NCBI RefSeq assembly: GCF_000350225.1
Contig: NW_005179049.1
Coordinates: 1 to 63,174 of the forward strand
DNA length: 63,174 bases
Direction of reading: 5' to 3'
Source: Chondrus crispus
Lineage: Eukaryota > Rhodophyta > Florideophyceae > Gigartinales > Gigartinaceae
Both the position numbers and the translations under genes were made by a program. The notes below the pieces were generated by a model. It saw only the letters and a program-made list of their open reading frames with translations. It was not told the origin of the DNA and made no database searches. Shown piece after piece: positions 8,490 to 20,700 of the stretch. How positions within the stretch are numbered: position 1 is the stretch's first letter; each line of letters begins with the position of its first letter.

Positions 8490-11400
8490 ATGGATGACCA
8501 AAGCTCTGGATCGGTCAGAATCGAGAAGCTGACCGCATCTAACTTTTACATCTGGAAGCAGAAAATCGAGCTACTGCTTGCTCTCCGAGATGTCGATCAA
8601 TACGTTTTTGATGATATATCGGAAAATGCGACCTCAGATGATCGCAGGAAGTGGATTCGTGGTGATGCGAAAGCAAAGGCAGTCATCGGACTCACGCTTT
8701 TTGATGACTACTTGCACATGTGCGAGGGTGTAGCAGTGCGAAAGAGACATGGGAGGCGATTCTGAATGTGTTTGAGCGTCACACTTTGCTCAACAAACTT
8801 TCCGCCCGTCGCGACTTTTACACTGTATCCATGCTCTCATCCGAGAAAGTGCTCGTGTTCATCAATCGTGTGAAGCAACTTGCTGCCAGATTGCAGTCAA
8901 TGAGTGTTGAGATTGACGATAAAGAAATTGCAATGGCTGTGTTGAATAGCTTGCCTCCACGATTCGATAACTTGATTGTTGCTCTTGACGCACTTGGCAA
9001 TGAGGATAAAGTGTTTGGACTCGATTTTGTGAAGAGTCGTCTGCTGCAAGAGGAACAACGAGAGAGCATGAAGACCGCTTCTACTACTTCACCCCACGCA
9101 CCTGCACTTGTCAATCCCATGCCTATTCGACGTGATATGAGATGTACGAACTGTAATCGACATGGACACACCGCAGCACGTTGCTGGGGCAAGGATGTGA
9201 ATGGGCGCCGACCAGCACCGCCAGACGGGTTCCGGTCCCGCAACCCCGGCATGAAGCCATGTTCATTCGTATCTCGAGATGAAACTTCTACTGCTGCCTT
9301 TGCTGAAAGTGACTTTACATGCCTGCTTTCGACTTCTTCTCCCGAAAAGAAGGCAGTGAACGCAGGGTCATGGCTTGTGGATTCCGGTTGCAGTGCCCAC
9401 ATTACATTTGATCGCTCTTTGTTCATTACTTATGAACAGATGCAATCTGGATCAGTCGAGATGGGCACGAAGGCTAGAGCCAATGTCGCTGGTCGTGGTG
9501 AGGTAGAATTCATGTTGAACGTCAATGGTAGTCCACATCCTTGCAAATTGTCCAACGTTTTGCATGTCCCTGATTTCGGATACTCGCTTCTGTCTGTTAG
9601 CCAAATCGTTTCAAAAGGCTTGCAAGTGTCATCTGAAAAAGACAAATGCATCGTTACTGCAGGACCAACTCTAGTTGCCACAGCTAGTCAAGTTGGGGAT
9701 TTATTCATACTTGATGTCATGAATGAAACTTTCTCTGCTCATGTAGTTACCTTGCAGACGCTACATGAACGAATGGCCCATGTTAACGTACAAGGAATCG
9801 CATCAATGATTCACAATAATGTGGTAAGTGGCATCAATGTTCGTCAAAGCGATGTGATCAGAGCAATGAATCGAAAGTCTGACAATCACTCTCTCGTTTG
9901 TCCTGCGTGTGTGTTCGGCAAAGCAACGCGATCAGTAATCCCGAAACAACGATCATCGTCTCGAGCACAGAACTGTCTTGACTTGGTACATTCTGACGTT
10001 TGCGGTCCGCTCGAAGTACAGTCCATTGGTGGTTCGAGATACTTCATTACATTTGTAGATGATCACTCCAACTGGGTTGTTGTGTACACGATGCGAAATA
10101 AATCTGAGGCCTTTGCAAAATACAAGTTGTATGAACAGTTTGCCCAAACCCACACTGGTCGCAAAGTGAAGGTCCTTCGCACTGATTGAAGGGGAGAGTA
10201 CTTGTCGACAGAATTCAAGTCATATTTGGATTCAAACAGTACACAGCACCAGCTCACCACTGCCTACACACCTGAACAAAACGGTGCTGCTAAACGTTTA
10301 AATCGAACCTTGATTGATCTTGTCCGTTCCATGCTTTCTCATAAACAGGTCAGTAAACGATTCTGGGCAGAGGCTCTTGCCACTGCAGTATATGTACGCA
10401 ATCGAGTTACTTCACGGGCTTTGCCAGTTAACACGACACCCCATCACATTTGGATGAAGTCAACTCCAAATGTTGGCCATTTGCGAGTATTTGGGTCAAA
10501 GTGTTGGTATACATTACCGAAATTAGAGCTCCGTAAGCTTGACTTGCGAGCGCGTGAAGCGATGTTTCTCGGTTATTCGCAATGCAGTAAAGCATACAAA
10601 CTTTGGGACGGAGAGGTGAGTAAAGTTGTTGTTTCACGAGATGCCAAGTTTGATGAATCGACATGTGGGATGCATGACATTCCTGCACATGAAAAAGATT
10701 CAATCAGCTCTGACGTTGGCGTTGTATTGCTCGGTGGCGACAATGAGAATGAAGCCGATACCCCAAATGCTAATGAGGTTGGGTCGGAAGAGGATGAAAT
10801 TTCAGGGGAGGTTATTGAAAACGAGGACACTCACTCTGTAGGTGAGAATGATGAAGATGATGTATCACCTCCCGTCGAAACTCCGAATGTCACCCCTCCA
10901 ACTCCCACTCCAGCTGTACGAAGATCGTCTCGAATCAGTAGACCTCCCGGATCATGGTGGAGGAGCAACTTTGCAGCTGCTCTTCTTTCACATGCGCATG
11001 TCGCTATTGAAGGTCCCAAGACTTTCAAACAAGCAACCCACGGTCCTAGAGCTGCATTCTGGCAAACCGGCATTGACAAAGAACTTGCATCACAGACTAA
11101 GAATCAGACCTGGAAACTTGTTCCTCGATCTGAGGCCTCAAACATCTTGACATCTCGATGGGTTTTCAATGTCAAGCAGCTGCCTGATGAAAATGGCAAT
11201 ATAGTTGAAAGTGCAAAAGCCAGACTTGTTGCCCGTGGATTCCAGCAAATGCAGGGTCTTGACTATACTGAGACATATGCCCCTGTCATAAAGTTTACCA
11301 CTATTCGTCTACTTCTTGCCTTAGTTGCTCATTACGACCTTGAACTTCATCAGATGGATGTCGTGACTGCGTTTTTGAACGGCGACTTGGATGAAGACAT

Positions 11401-12637
11401 CTACATGGAGCAATCCGAAGGCTGCGTTGACAAAAGCAAAAGTGATCACGTGTGTAAACTTTTGAAAGCACTTTACGGTCTTAAACAAGCACCTCGTCAA
11501 TGGCATACCAAAGTGGATGATTTGTTACTCGGTGAATTGGGATTTGAGACTTCACGTAGTGATCCGTGCCTCTACAATAAACGCATTGGTACCACTATCA
11601 TGCTAATTGCACTTTATGTCGATGACTTGTCGCTCGCTGGTAGTGATATCCATGCCATCAAATGGATGAAGGGGGAGCTTAACAAACGGTTTGAGATGAA
11701 AGACCTTAGTGAGGCAAAAGTCTGCATTGGTCTTGAGATTCAAAGAGATCGCACTATCAAGACATTGAGTCTCACTCAAACTAAGTATGCATTAAATGTG
11801 CTTGACTGTTTTAAAATGTGGACTTGTAACCCTTCTCTGACTCCAATGGAACAAGGTCGCAAAACCACGAATTCTATCGAAAACGACTCCGAAACTAAGG
11901 CACCGTATCGTGAGGCAGTCGGTTGCCTTATGTACTTGATGGTTGGCACTCGTCCAGACTTGGCATACGCCATTGGAAAGCTTTCCCAACATTCTGCCAA
12001 TCCATGTGAGTCACACTGGGCAGGTGTAAAACGAGTAATGCGATACGTGCAAGGGACTCAAAACTTAAGAATAGTGTTTGACAATAAATCCAAATCGCCG
12101 GAGTTGCTCGGTTTCAGTGATGCTGACTGGGCCGGTTGTTCAGACTCTCGCAAGTCGACCAGCGGATATGTTTTCAAGTTCTGTGGTGGAGCTATCAGTT
12201 GGAGTTCCCGGAAACAGACTGTGGTTGCGACTTCGACGTGTGAAGCTGAGTACATTGCACTATGTGAAGCGTATAAGGAGGCGACCTGGTTGCGTCAAGT
12301 TGTTGCTGATGTCCTCGGACTTGATTCTGATCCCACGATCATGATGGGGTGTGACAATGCAGGGACGATTTCGTTTGCACAGAATGAATCGATCAACCGT
12401 CGCAACAAACATGTTGATGTAAAATACCACTACGTACGAGATGCTATTAAGAGAAACATTGTGTATTTGTCGCATTGTCCGACCACTTCGATGCCTGCCG
12501 ATATCTTAACCAAAGCACTTGGGCGAATTCTATTCCAGAAGTTTGTAGAACTTCTGGAGCTTGCAGTGTCCAGTAAAAGCATGTTATCGAGGGAGAGTCT
12601 TGGAAATCTTCGACCACATGCTCAGCTCCAAGCCTGA
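8490..12637 (+). pseudogene. Copia gag-pol polyprotein, broken
   Basis: The start is chosen at ATG 8490, giving a typical copia gag opening (KLTASNFYIWKQKIELLL). A one-base shift near 8712-8729 moves to the frame that carries the rest. Domains in order: zinc knuckle CTNCNRHGHTAARC (~9150); protease WLVDSGCSAHITF (~9370); integrase with CPAC, first Asp in LVHSDVCGPL and second in LRTD (~10185); then an in-frame TGA at 10187-10189. The third integrase residue, normally Glu, reads Lys (NGAAKRLNRT, codon 10292-10294). RT has its YVDD box (ALYVDDLSLAG, ~11610). RNase H has SDADWAG and CEAEYIAL. The frame ends inside the 3' LTR. RT and RNase H motifs look complete, so decay is recent. Confidence 0.93.
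12589..12597 (+). other. Copia polypurine tract
   Basis: gagggagag lies immediately before the 3' LTR, the expected plus-strand priming site. Confidence 0.7.
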
Positions 12638-13336
12638 CAGATATCACACGTGTACGTCGACGAAACCTAAAATGCTTGCAAGAGCATTCTCAGGATGTTT
12701 GGTCTTCAACGTGGACACGTGTCATATTTGTACACGGTTGCACTTTCCTATCATTTCCGAGCATGTTTCAATTTTGGTGTTGACACGTGTAAGTTATGTA
12801 CCTCGTGGCACTCTACAGTACATTCTGAACATGTTTCATTTTTCTCGATTTGACACGTGTGTGACACGTATGACGTATGTGCCACAGTGGTTATTAATCG
12901 TAGTGTGAAATCTGTAATCTACAGTACAGTACATTCAGATATTATTGACTCTCAAACGGTCCCAAATTATTAGCAAGAGAGAGTGCAAGAAGGAGAGTCA
13001 TTTGATTATCAACGGAGAGTGGAAGTAGGAGAGTCACTTGATTATCAACCGAGAGTGCAAGAAGGAGAGTCATTTGATTATCAACCGAGAGTGGAAGTAG
13101 GAGAGTCACTTGATTATCAACCGAGAGTGCAACAGGGAGAGTCACTTGATTATCAACCAGTGCAAGAAGGAGAGTCACGTGACCAGCCCTAATGGCTCGT
13201 ATTGTATGTAGTTCGAAGAGTATAAGTAGCGCCAATAGTTGGCGACCAAGAGTAAAATGGCATCAACTTCTTTTCCCGTCAACCACCAGCAACCTTCAAC
13301 CATCCTTCTTCCCTCTGCCCCGCTGACCTTTCTATA
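12598..13336 (+). repeat. Copia 3' LTR
   Basis: Same 739-bp length as the 5' LTR. It begins TCTTGGAAATC where the 5' copy has TGTTAGAAATC, so the terminal TG is lost here. It keeps the 36-bp array and the TATA-like box. The sequence after it resumes the interrupted gypsy gag. Confidence 0.93.
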
Positions 13337-13356
13337 TGTGTAACTACCGAGCATAT

Positions 13357-13982
13357 TGTCGTGCACTGAGGGGGAAGGGTGGGATCCCCCTCTGGCAGAG
13401 CGCGCGCGTTCGGGGGCGCGTGTAGGGGGTTATCGGGAGACCACCCGTAAGGGACCGGTACGGGGCCGGGCGCGAAGCGCAGTAGAGAAAGTAAGGGAAA
13501 AAGTGGGAAAACAGAGCCCAGGAGGGGCGGAGCGGTAGGGACAGCTGTCGCGCGGAGGGTCGGGCGTGGCGGGACGACGCGCGCGGTAGAGGCAGGAGGG
13601 AATCGGGACGTAGATGGCTCGCAGGGTACCGTCGTGGGACGGGGACCAACGCGAGGCTACGACTCCGTTCCAGAAACCCGAGTTGTAGACCCAAAGCTTC
13701 GTGAGGATTTACTTAGGGTCGGACGTCGGCTATATACTAGCCGACGTCGGAGCTATAATTAATTAAACTAAAAGAAACTAAATTAAAACGACGGCGGCGA
13801 CGACCGGAGAAACTCCCCTTGGGGAGGTATGACAACCACTACACGTGGGGGCGGTGACACCTGGACACAGGAGCCTTGACGCCTGGTTACACGTGGCGCG
13901 CGGTACACGTGTGTCCCGGAGAAGGAGTCGTGCTGGCCGGGGACAGGTGTCCCCTGGGAAAAGGAAAAGGTGGGTCAGTGCA
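13357..13982 (-). repeat. Gypsy 3' LTR (left copy)
   Basis: On the plus strand it starts TGTCGTGCACTG and ends GGTCAGTGCA. It shares almost every base with 24471-25096. It holds a perfect palindrome gacgtcggcta-tatac-tagccgacgtc (about 13726-13752) with a TATA-like centre, next to an AT-rich stretch. A G-rich polypurine tract (minus strand gcggggggct) abuts its inner end. Confidence 0.93.
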
Positions 13983-14819
13983 CTATATAGCCCCCCGCTT
14001 AGAATAGAGCGTCCTCGCGAACCCTGGTTACGGCGACTGGTGGACCGCCGGTGGTCTGGCACGGGACATGGCCTTGTCCGGAATTATGAGGGGGGGGCGG
14101 GCCCCTGCCAGCCGCGATGTCCACTTCTTCACGCCACGCGCACTTCTTCGTACCAGCACGCGTACCTGTCCGCCTGGACGAGCGCGAAGTCCTCCGATGC
14201 TCCCGGTTCGCAACAACGAGCGCGATGTTCTCCGATACCTGTCCTTCCTCGCGCCAACGAGCGCGGTTTTCCGCGGCCTCCGGGTCGGGGGGAATTCGAT
14301 CGGAACGGATACGCAAACGGCGCCGGGAGGGACACGGCCAGCGCACGCCCCCGGGGGGGGCCGTGGCTCGAGCCCGGGTGGCCCCTTCGAGGACAGGTGT
14401 CCCGGCGGAGGGCAGGTGTCCCGTAACAGGGGGCGGCAGTCCGGGCCTTACATATGTACCGTAGCCCCCCCCCTTATACTCGGGCGTCGCGAGCCCTGAC
14501 TGTGGCCGTTCGTGTACCGCCGGGGGACTCGACGATCCCCCGCCAGCCATGATCGGGGGCGGAACGTAGGTGGCTGAGGGCAACGGTATACGTGGGTCCC
14601 CTGAAGTAGGTCGGCGCCCAGGGCCACACCGCGGCAGCTCACCTTCTGTGCCCCTTCCCCCCTTTTGTTTTGTGACAACTCCGCCTTTCGACGCGCGAAC
14701 GCGGAGCCCACGATACGCAAGGTACGCCGTACCAGTCTCTTACCTCCGTGGCGCCGACGTGATAGAGGTCCGCGGCGGTGGCATCCCCGAGCGAACGCGT
14801 ACCGTCCCGCCTCCCCGAG

Positions 14820-16358
14820 ATGCACGCGCCGATGTACCCCCCCGGGGGAGTCTCGGCTCTCGAGGGCGAGCTGTGGCCCCGACCACAAGACTTATGGGGT
14901 CGGAACTTGTACGACGATGCGCTCCTCTTCGAGCGAGCCCCTTTTATGGCGCCGGAGGGTTTACGCGACGCGGAATTGATCCGTGCGTACGCGACGTCTA
15001 CTGGGGAACTCCCTGGGGTTTTGAGCGTGGCAGCCGTCGGCTCTCGCGACTTCACGCGCCGCCTGGTCGTGGAGCCGGCTTTGTTACGTCCGGAATTCAG
15101 ACGGGTGAACACGGAGACCCGGGTGGCCTTCGTGAAATTAATTCGCCAACGTATACGCCGTACCCCCTGTAACAGGCTCGTCCCTCGGGCTTGGAACCTG
15201 GACACCTGGGCGTATCGGGCGGATGGGGACCGGGGGTACGTTGCAAATCTGAAACGAATATTTGATGAACTCTGCATCCGGGAGGAAGAACCCTCGGTGG
15301 CCATGATGGCCTGGGACCGACCTCTGTTGCCGGAGGACTTCGCTCGATCCCCAGATCGGAGGCGCGACCCGGCGATGCATGCCAAGCTCAAGTTTGAGCG
15401 ACGCATGCGTAATCGGATGGGGGTGTTCGTCGCATACGAATGGGTGGAGGTAAAGACATTCGAGCGGACGGTGCTGAGCACGCGGTATCCTGAGATACCG
15501 GCGTGGTTTGCGCAGTACGAAGTCCCTGCGGACTTCATTGCGGAAATTCCCCCGTGCGTGGTGTACTTTGGACTGAGTCTCACGGAGGACCCTCAGTCCG
15601 CACGCTGGATGGTTTTTCTCAGCGAGTGGCTCGCCTTAGTTGCGGGGCGGTTCTTGAAGTACGCCCACGAGGGGCGGTTATTCATCCTCCCGACCATGGT
15701 CGTGGAGTGGTTGCACCGGCTGGACTTGACGCGCATCCTGGGTAGCACAGAAGCACAGCGACAGTTACGGGTCCTCCTGGCTCTCCACGGGGACATCGAC
15801 TGGTCGCGCGTCCCTTACGCTCAGGGCCATCACTTCGACAACCCCCGGAGCACGCACTACTACCCTGGGAGACAGCATGACGCGGGCCGCCCGGACCGTG
15901 GCAACTGGGTTCGGCTCGAGAGCGGAACGCTTCGCCTGGACCAACCGGAATTACTGAGGGGAGGGGAAGGGGTTGCCGAAGGAGGCCGCGGAGGGGGACG
16001 TTCCGGAGAAGTCCGGTTCGCGGAGCGAGAGGGCGAGGGTCGGCGCGTCCGGCGTCGCGGCGTCGGTTTTGGGAAGGGTACTGAGGACCCCCGCCCGAGG
16101 GGGGTGGAGCGACGCGATACAGCGACGATGACGGACGCCGAGCTGCGCGGTTGGCTGAAGGATCCGCAATGGCGAGAACAGCTACATCGTCTGCTCGCGG
16201 AGGGGACGTCGGAGCCGAGCGAGGTCGCGGCAGGTGAGCCCGCGGGGGACGCGCTCGCGGCCTCCTCGTCGCCGGTGCGAGGCGACCACGCTGTGAGGAC
16301 CCCGACGGCGGTCGCCTCCGGAGGGCTCGTGCTGCACGAGGGGGGACGCGACGCGTAA
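14820..16358 (+). CDS. Antisense accessory protein of the gypsy element, function unknown
   Basis: A 512-codon frame on the strand opposite gag-pol, between the chromodomain gene and the 3' LTR. I start it at ATG 14820; a GTG at 14778 would add 14 residues. It has no stop or shift, although gag, pro and pol of the same element are all interrupted. The first ~380 residues look like a folded mixed alpha/beta protein rich in Trp, Arg and Leu (for example VVEWLHRLDLTRILG, MVFLSEWLALVAGRF). The last ~130 are a Gly/Arg/Glu-rich low-complexity tail with one helical patch (LRGWLKDPQWREQLHRLLAE). No membrane segment or known motif is recognised. The 3' LTR upstream could supply a promoter. Antisense ORFs at this place are known in some plant gypsy elements; homology to those is not shown. 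The high-GC codon use could also keep a frame open by chance. Confidence 0.6.
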   Translation: MHAPMYPPGGVSALEGELWPRPQDLWGRNLYDDALLFERAPFMAPEGLRDAELIRAYATSTGELPGVLSVAAVGSRDFTRRLVVEPALLRPEFRRVNTETRVAFVKLIRQRIRRTPCNRLVPRAWNLDTWAYRADGDRGYVANLKRIFDELCIREEEPSVAMMAWDRPLLPEDFARSPDRRRDPAMHAKLKFERRMRNRMGVFVAYEWVEVKTFERTVLSTRYPEIPAWFAQYEVPADFIAEIPPCVVYFGLSLTEDPQSARWMVFLSEWLALVAGRFLKYAHEGRLFILPTMVVEWLHRLDLTRILGSTEAQRQLRVLLALHGDIDWSRVPYAQGHHFDNPRSTHYYPGRQHDAGRPDRGNWVRLESGTLRLDQPELLRGGEGVAEGGRGGGRSGEVRFAEREGEGRRVRRRGVGFGKGTEDPRPRGVERRDTATMTDAELRGWLKDPQWREQLHRLLAEGTSEPSEVAAGEPAGDALAASSSPVRGDHAVRTPTAVASGGLVLHEGGRDA

Positions 16359-16369
16359 GGTCGGTGTTA

Positions 16370-16775
16370 CCGCGCGTAGCAGCGTGCCGGAGACGATCGG
16401 CGATTATCGCAGTGCGGCCGGTGGTCTCGCCCAAGGCGAGGGAATATACGACATGAAGTCGGAAGTAGGGCTGCGGCGCGTGGCGGTGACGGCGGGCCGT
16501 CAGCGAACAGCACAGTGCGGGAGGTAGTCCTCGTTGAGTCGAGGGAATATAACGACACGAAGTCGGAAGTAGGGTCGCGGCGCGCGGCGGTGAGAGCGGA
16601 CCGTCAGCGACAGCGCAGTGCGGAAGGTAATTCTCGTCGATGGCGAGGGAATAAAACGACACGAAGTCGTAAGTAGGGTCGCAGCGCGCGGCGGTGAGGG
16701 CGGGCCGTCAGCGACAGCGCAGCGCGGATGGTAATTCTCGTCGGGGGCGAGGGAGTAAAACGTCCCGAACTCGGG
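16370..16775. repeat. ~105-bp tandem repeat, about four units
   Basis: Units carry cgaagtcggaagtaggg and gcgagggaataaaacgaca, spaced ~105 bp (about 16450, 16553, 16658 and partials either side). They lie directly after the antisense gene and could form its 3' untranslated region. Confidence 0.8.
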
Positions 16776-16864
16776 GGTACGAATCACCCGGTTCGGGCGG
16801 CACTTCGTAGAGGGTGCCACCGGTAGACGAGGGAAGTGGTTCTGGGTTCCCTCACGAAGACAGC

Positions 16865-17010
16865 GTCTTCTTCAAGCGAGTACCAATTTTTCTTCTCCCT
16901 CGTGCGGGTCGAGGCCCGGGACATGCTATGGCGTGGGCAAGGACTTCGTCAAAGCGTGTACCAATTTTTCGCCTCTCCCGTGCGGGTAGGGGCCCGGGAC
17001 ATGCTATACT
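16865..17010. repeat. ~80-bp direct duplication in the gypsy 3' region
   Basis: The segment gtaccaatttttc...cgtgcgggt...gcccgggacatgctat occurs twice in tandem with minor changes. Function unknown. Confidence 0.75.
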
Positions 17011-17521
17011 GAAGGGCATAGCGGTCGCAGTCGCCGCGTACGAGATGGTCCCGTACGGGGAGAGGACGCGGCAAAGCGCGCGAACGGAGCGACGCACATG
17101 TCAGGCTGGTGGCTCGGTCCTGAGGCGGGAGCGGATCGTTGCCGACGGACGCGTGAGACCGGGGTGGATACCACAGTTGCTTGACGTGGGAGGGGAGCGT
17201 CTTTCTCTCCCTCCGCAGGGGGTGGTGACCCGCCAGGGCGTGGGGAGAGGGAGCGACTACTGTACTGCAGGGCGAGACATCGTCAACCGCTCCCGAAAGG
17301 GACGGGTCGGTGTCTGTTCTCGCCCGGGAGTGGGCCTCCCCAACCAAAAAATGAAAAATCAAACCATTCCCAAAAAATCAAAAAAATCAAGTACGACAGG
17401 TGGGCAGCGTTGACTGGCTAGGGCGTCCGGCGACGGTCTGCGTCTACGCGTCGCGTGTTTCCAAGGGCTCCTCAGTAGGCTATCGTACCTCAACCGAGGT
17501 GCTGGGGCGCGATCCATCCCT

Positions 17522-17794
17522 CTAATTCCCGATTCCCACGCTGCCGGGATGCCCCCATAGAGCGCGGTCGGGTATTGGTACCTGCTTCCTTCGGCAATAT
17601 CGCGCCACCGTGTTGTAGTCGATATGACGGGCGGGCTCCCAGGTCGACTTGGCGTCGCTGTACCCGTACCAACGTACGCGAAACAGGGGGAGCCCGTCAT
17701 CTCCCGGCCCGTGCCCGGTTAGCGATTGCACGACGTAGGTGTCGGTGGGGTCTCCCGCAGAGGAAGCAGGAGGGAGGGCCTGCCCCGATGGCAC
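17522..17794 (-). pseudogene. Chromodomain end of the gypsy integrase, separated by a frameshift
   Basis: The frame includes TYVVQSL, FRVRWYGY and STWEPARHID, the aromatic and WEP positions expected in a chromodomain that guides chromovirus integration to modified histones. It is offset by one base from the integrase frame that ends at 17719; the offset arises near the run tgccatcgggg (~17785). The terminal 90 codons are otherwise clean, ending at 17522. Confidence 0.85.
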
Positions 17795-20700
17795 GCGTAG
17801 AGGTACGCGGAAGGCGTTGGGTCGGAGCGTGCACCTCGCGGCCAGGTGCGCCGCGCCCGACGAGATGAACGCGCGGTGAGCGGGATCGGTCGCCGGGGGG
17901 CGGAGGCCCTGTCGCGGCGGGGCGCGAGTGGTTCCGTAGGGTCCACTGTTGGCTCGTGGGGTTCCCTCGCCGTTTGCGAGCGCGTAACGGGACGTGTTTC
18001 CTTCGTTAAGGGTCTTGAGTCCGGCGGCGGGGGGTGGTTCGCTGTTTCGGGGCGGTTCGCCCCGATTCGAGAGCGGAACCCAGCGAGACGTGTGAGGGCG
18101 TCCTCGGTTCCTCCGCCGATGACGGCGTCCATCAGCCCCGGCGGCCGCGGCCTTGCGAGCGCCGGTGTCGCGGGGGTCCCTTCCGAAGGGGTCGCGTCGG
18201 GGAGGTTTTCGTCTTCCCCGTTTGAGGACCCCGGTCCTAGCGGGGGGTCTGTCACGTTGCTACGAAGCGGGGGAGACCTGACGACCCGGTCGCGAGAGAG
18301 CCGGTCCTTCAGTTCGGTCCCCCGTAAGATGGTGACGGTGTGGTCGTCCACCTGTACGACAGGGAAGGGTCCCTCGGTTCGCGGTGCGAGCTTATTGTTA
18401 ACCCGGTCCTTGTCCGTTTTCTCCTCGGAGCGTAGCGCAGCCTCGCGGTTCACGAGTACCTGATCCCCCACGCGATAGTCCGGGGTGGGGTGGCGTATCC
18501 GATTATCGAAATCGTTCTTATACCGCTCCTGTCCGGCCAGCAAGTTGCGGCTGGCCGTCGACCTCAGGCTGCGGAGCCACGCTAGGTAGCCGATCTTGAA
18601 CTGCGCCCTTGAGGCGGATGGGTCCAACAGCGGCGTTTGTTGCAGTGATAACGGACTCGGGGTCCGGGATAATACCAGGTCGAACGGCTGCATACCGATC
18701 ATCCTGTTCGCCGTGCAATTATAGCCGTACGTCAGCGCATCCGTGTACTGATCCCAGTCACGTTGATTATCGGCGAGGTAATGCCGGAGGGTGGATACCA
18801 ACGTCCGGTTGAATCTTTCCACCTGCCCATTTGTTTGGGGGTGATAGGCCGTGGTGAACCCGCTCTCAATTGAGAGTATCTTGCACACGGCGAGGAAAAA
18901 TCTCGAGGTGAATTGTCCTCCGTTATCGGAGAGAAGTTTCACTGGGGCGCCGTATACGAACACCCAGTGGGAAATGAACGCTTGCGCAACCGTTTCAGCG
19001 GTAATCCTCTTGAGCGGGACCGTCCTGGTCAGCTTGGAGTATCTGTCCGTCATCACCAAGAGGTAATGGTTTCCTCTTGGTGTACGGGAAAGTTCGCCGA
19101 GAATATCGATGGCGATGTACTCCAGGGGCCCTGACGGAGGAAATGTCATCAACTCAAAGTTGTGCTTCCGCGGTTTGATGCGTGCCTTCGCGCAGTCGGG
19201 ACACATCCTTACGGTCGAGTAGGAGTCCACGGAAATGCTTGGCCAATAGAACCGCTGTCTTAGCGTATAGAACAATCGCCTGCCTCCTGGGTTACCGGAG
19301 GTGGCGGGATAATGTGACAAGTACAACAACCTTTTCCGGAGGGTTGTGGGTACTACGATCTGTTCCACACCGTCGAGGTGGGCTTTCCGGCAGACCAGCC
19401 CTTCCTGATTCACGAAGAATCGGGACCGGCGCAATTCAGCGAACCCCTCCCCCTTCTCAAGACGGGAAGTCACCTCCTTACAAAATGGGTCGGAGTGCTG
19501 TTCACGAGAGAAGTCTTCGTGGGTTATCGCGGCCATCGAGGCCGGGGGGTCCAGCGCGTAGCAACCCGCGGAAATTTCGACGTCGGTGGGGTCGTAGGTC
19601 TCCTCTTGATGCTGAGGCTCATCGTCGAAATTCAGGACGGAGTAGCAAGGAATTTCTTCGTCGGTCGGGACAGTCGTACCCCCCGTAGATGGGATACGGC
19701 TCAGCGCATCGGCGAGGCAGTTCTTGATTCCCTTCACGTAAGTTACGTCGAAGTCATATTCGGCAAGGCGCAAGCGCCACCGGGCCAGTCGGCCACTCGC
19801 ATCGGCGAGGTTCATCAGTCACCGCAGGGAGTGGTGCTCGGTGTTGACCGTGAACCGCTCCCTTTCCAGGTACGGGCGGAGCGTCTGTACCGCCCATACG
19901 ATGGCGAGGCATTCCTTCTCGGTTGTCGAGTAGTTGCGTTCCGCTGGCGAGAGCGTGCGTGACCAATATCCGACAGGGTATCGGTGTCCATCCTCGTGGG
20001 TCTGCAGTAGTGTGCAGCTCAACTGAGCGTCTGACGCATCCGTGTCCAGTGAGTAGGGGCGCCCCAGTCGTGGGAGTTTTAAGACTGGTGGCGAAATTAA
20101 GCACTCCTTTAGTGTCTGAAAGGCCGTGGTCTGCTCTTCATCCAGATCGGGGAGGACATCCGGTTCTCCTTTTCGGAGCATAGCCGTAAGGGGCGCCGCT
20201 ATCTTGGCGAAATGTTCGACGAAACGTCGGTAGACATTACACATTCCCAAGAACGAGCGCAGCTCGGTCTGGGTCCGTGGGTGAGTCGCTTCTGAGAGCG
20301 CTTTCACATTCTTCGGGTGGACTTCGAGTTCGCCCGGTCGGATGATATGTCCCAGGTACTCGACAGAGTCCTGGAAAAACTTGCACTTGTTAAGTTTAAG
20401 TGATAATCCCTCCTGCTGCAGAGCACGGAGTATTACGTCCACATCCTTGAGGTGCGTGTCATAATCCTTGGAGAAGATTATGATATCATCCAGGTAGATG
20501 AGGCAGCTCTTCCAGCGATAGCCTGAGAGGAGGATATCCAGCATACGTTGAAAGGTGGCCGGGGCGTTCATCAACCCGAAGGGCATACGGTTGAATTGAT
20601 ACGTCCCGGCGTGGCACGTAAACGTGGTCTTCGGTCGATCCTCCTTGGCGACTGGAATTTGCCAGTACCCGGAGTTACAATCAAGGGTAGAAAAGACCTT

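Larger units (their letters stand above)
6542..13336 (+). mobile_element. Ty1/copia LTR retrotransposon, full length but inactive
   Basis: Two 739-bp LTRs (6542-7280, 12598-13336) flank a 1.2-kb leader and a gag-pol gene. The 5-bp target duplication tgtgt is present at 6537-6541 and 13337-13341, and the interrupted gypsy gag sequence resumes exactly after it. The order gag, protease, integrase, RT, RNase H is that of Pseudoviridae. The LTRs differ at roughly eight to ten sites by eye (near 99 % identity), so insertion is fairly recent. It is inactivated by a frameshift, a nonsense codon and a changed integrase catalytic residue. Confidence 0.95.

Noticed and set aside
14639..15583. Minus-strand 314-codon frame opposite the antisense gene
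   Set aside because: Shorter, lower complexity, and in the shadow of the longer plus frame; it would be the sense strand of the element but has no retroviral motif.
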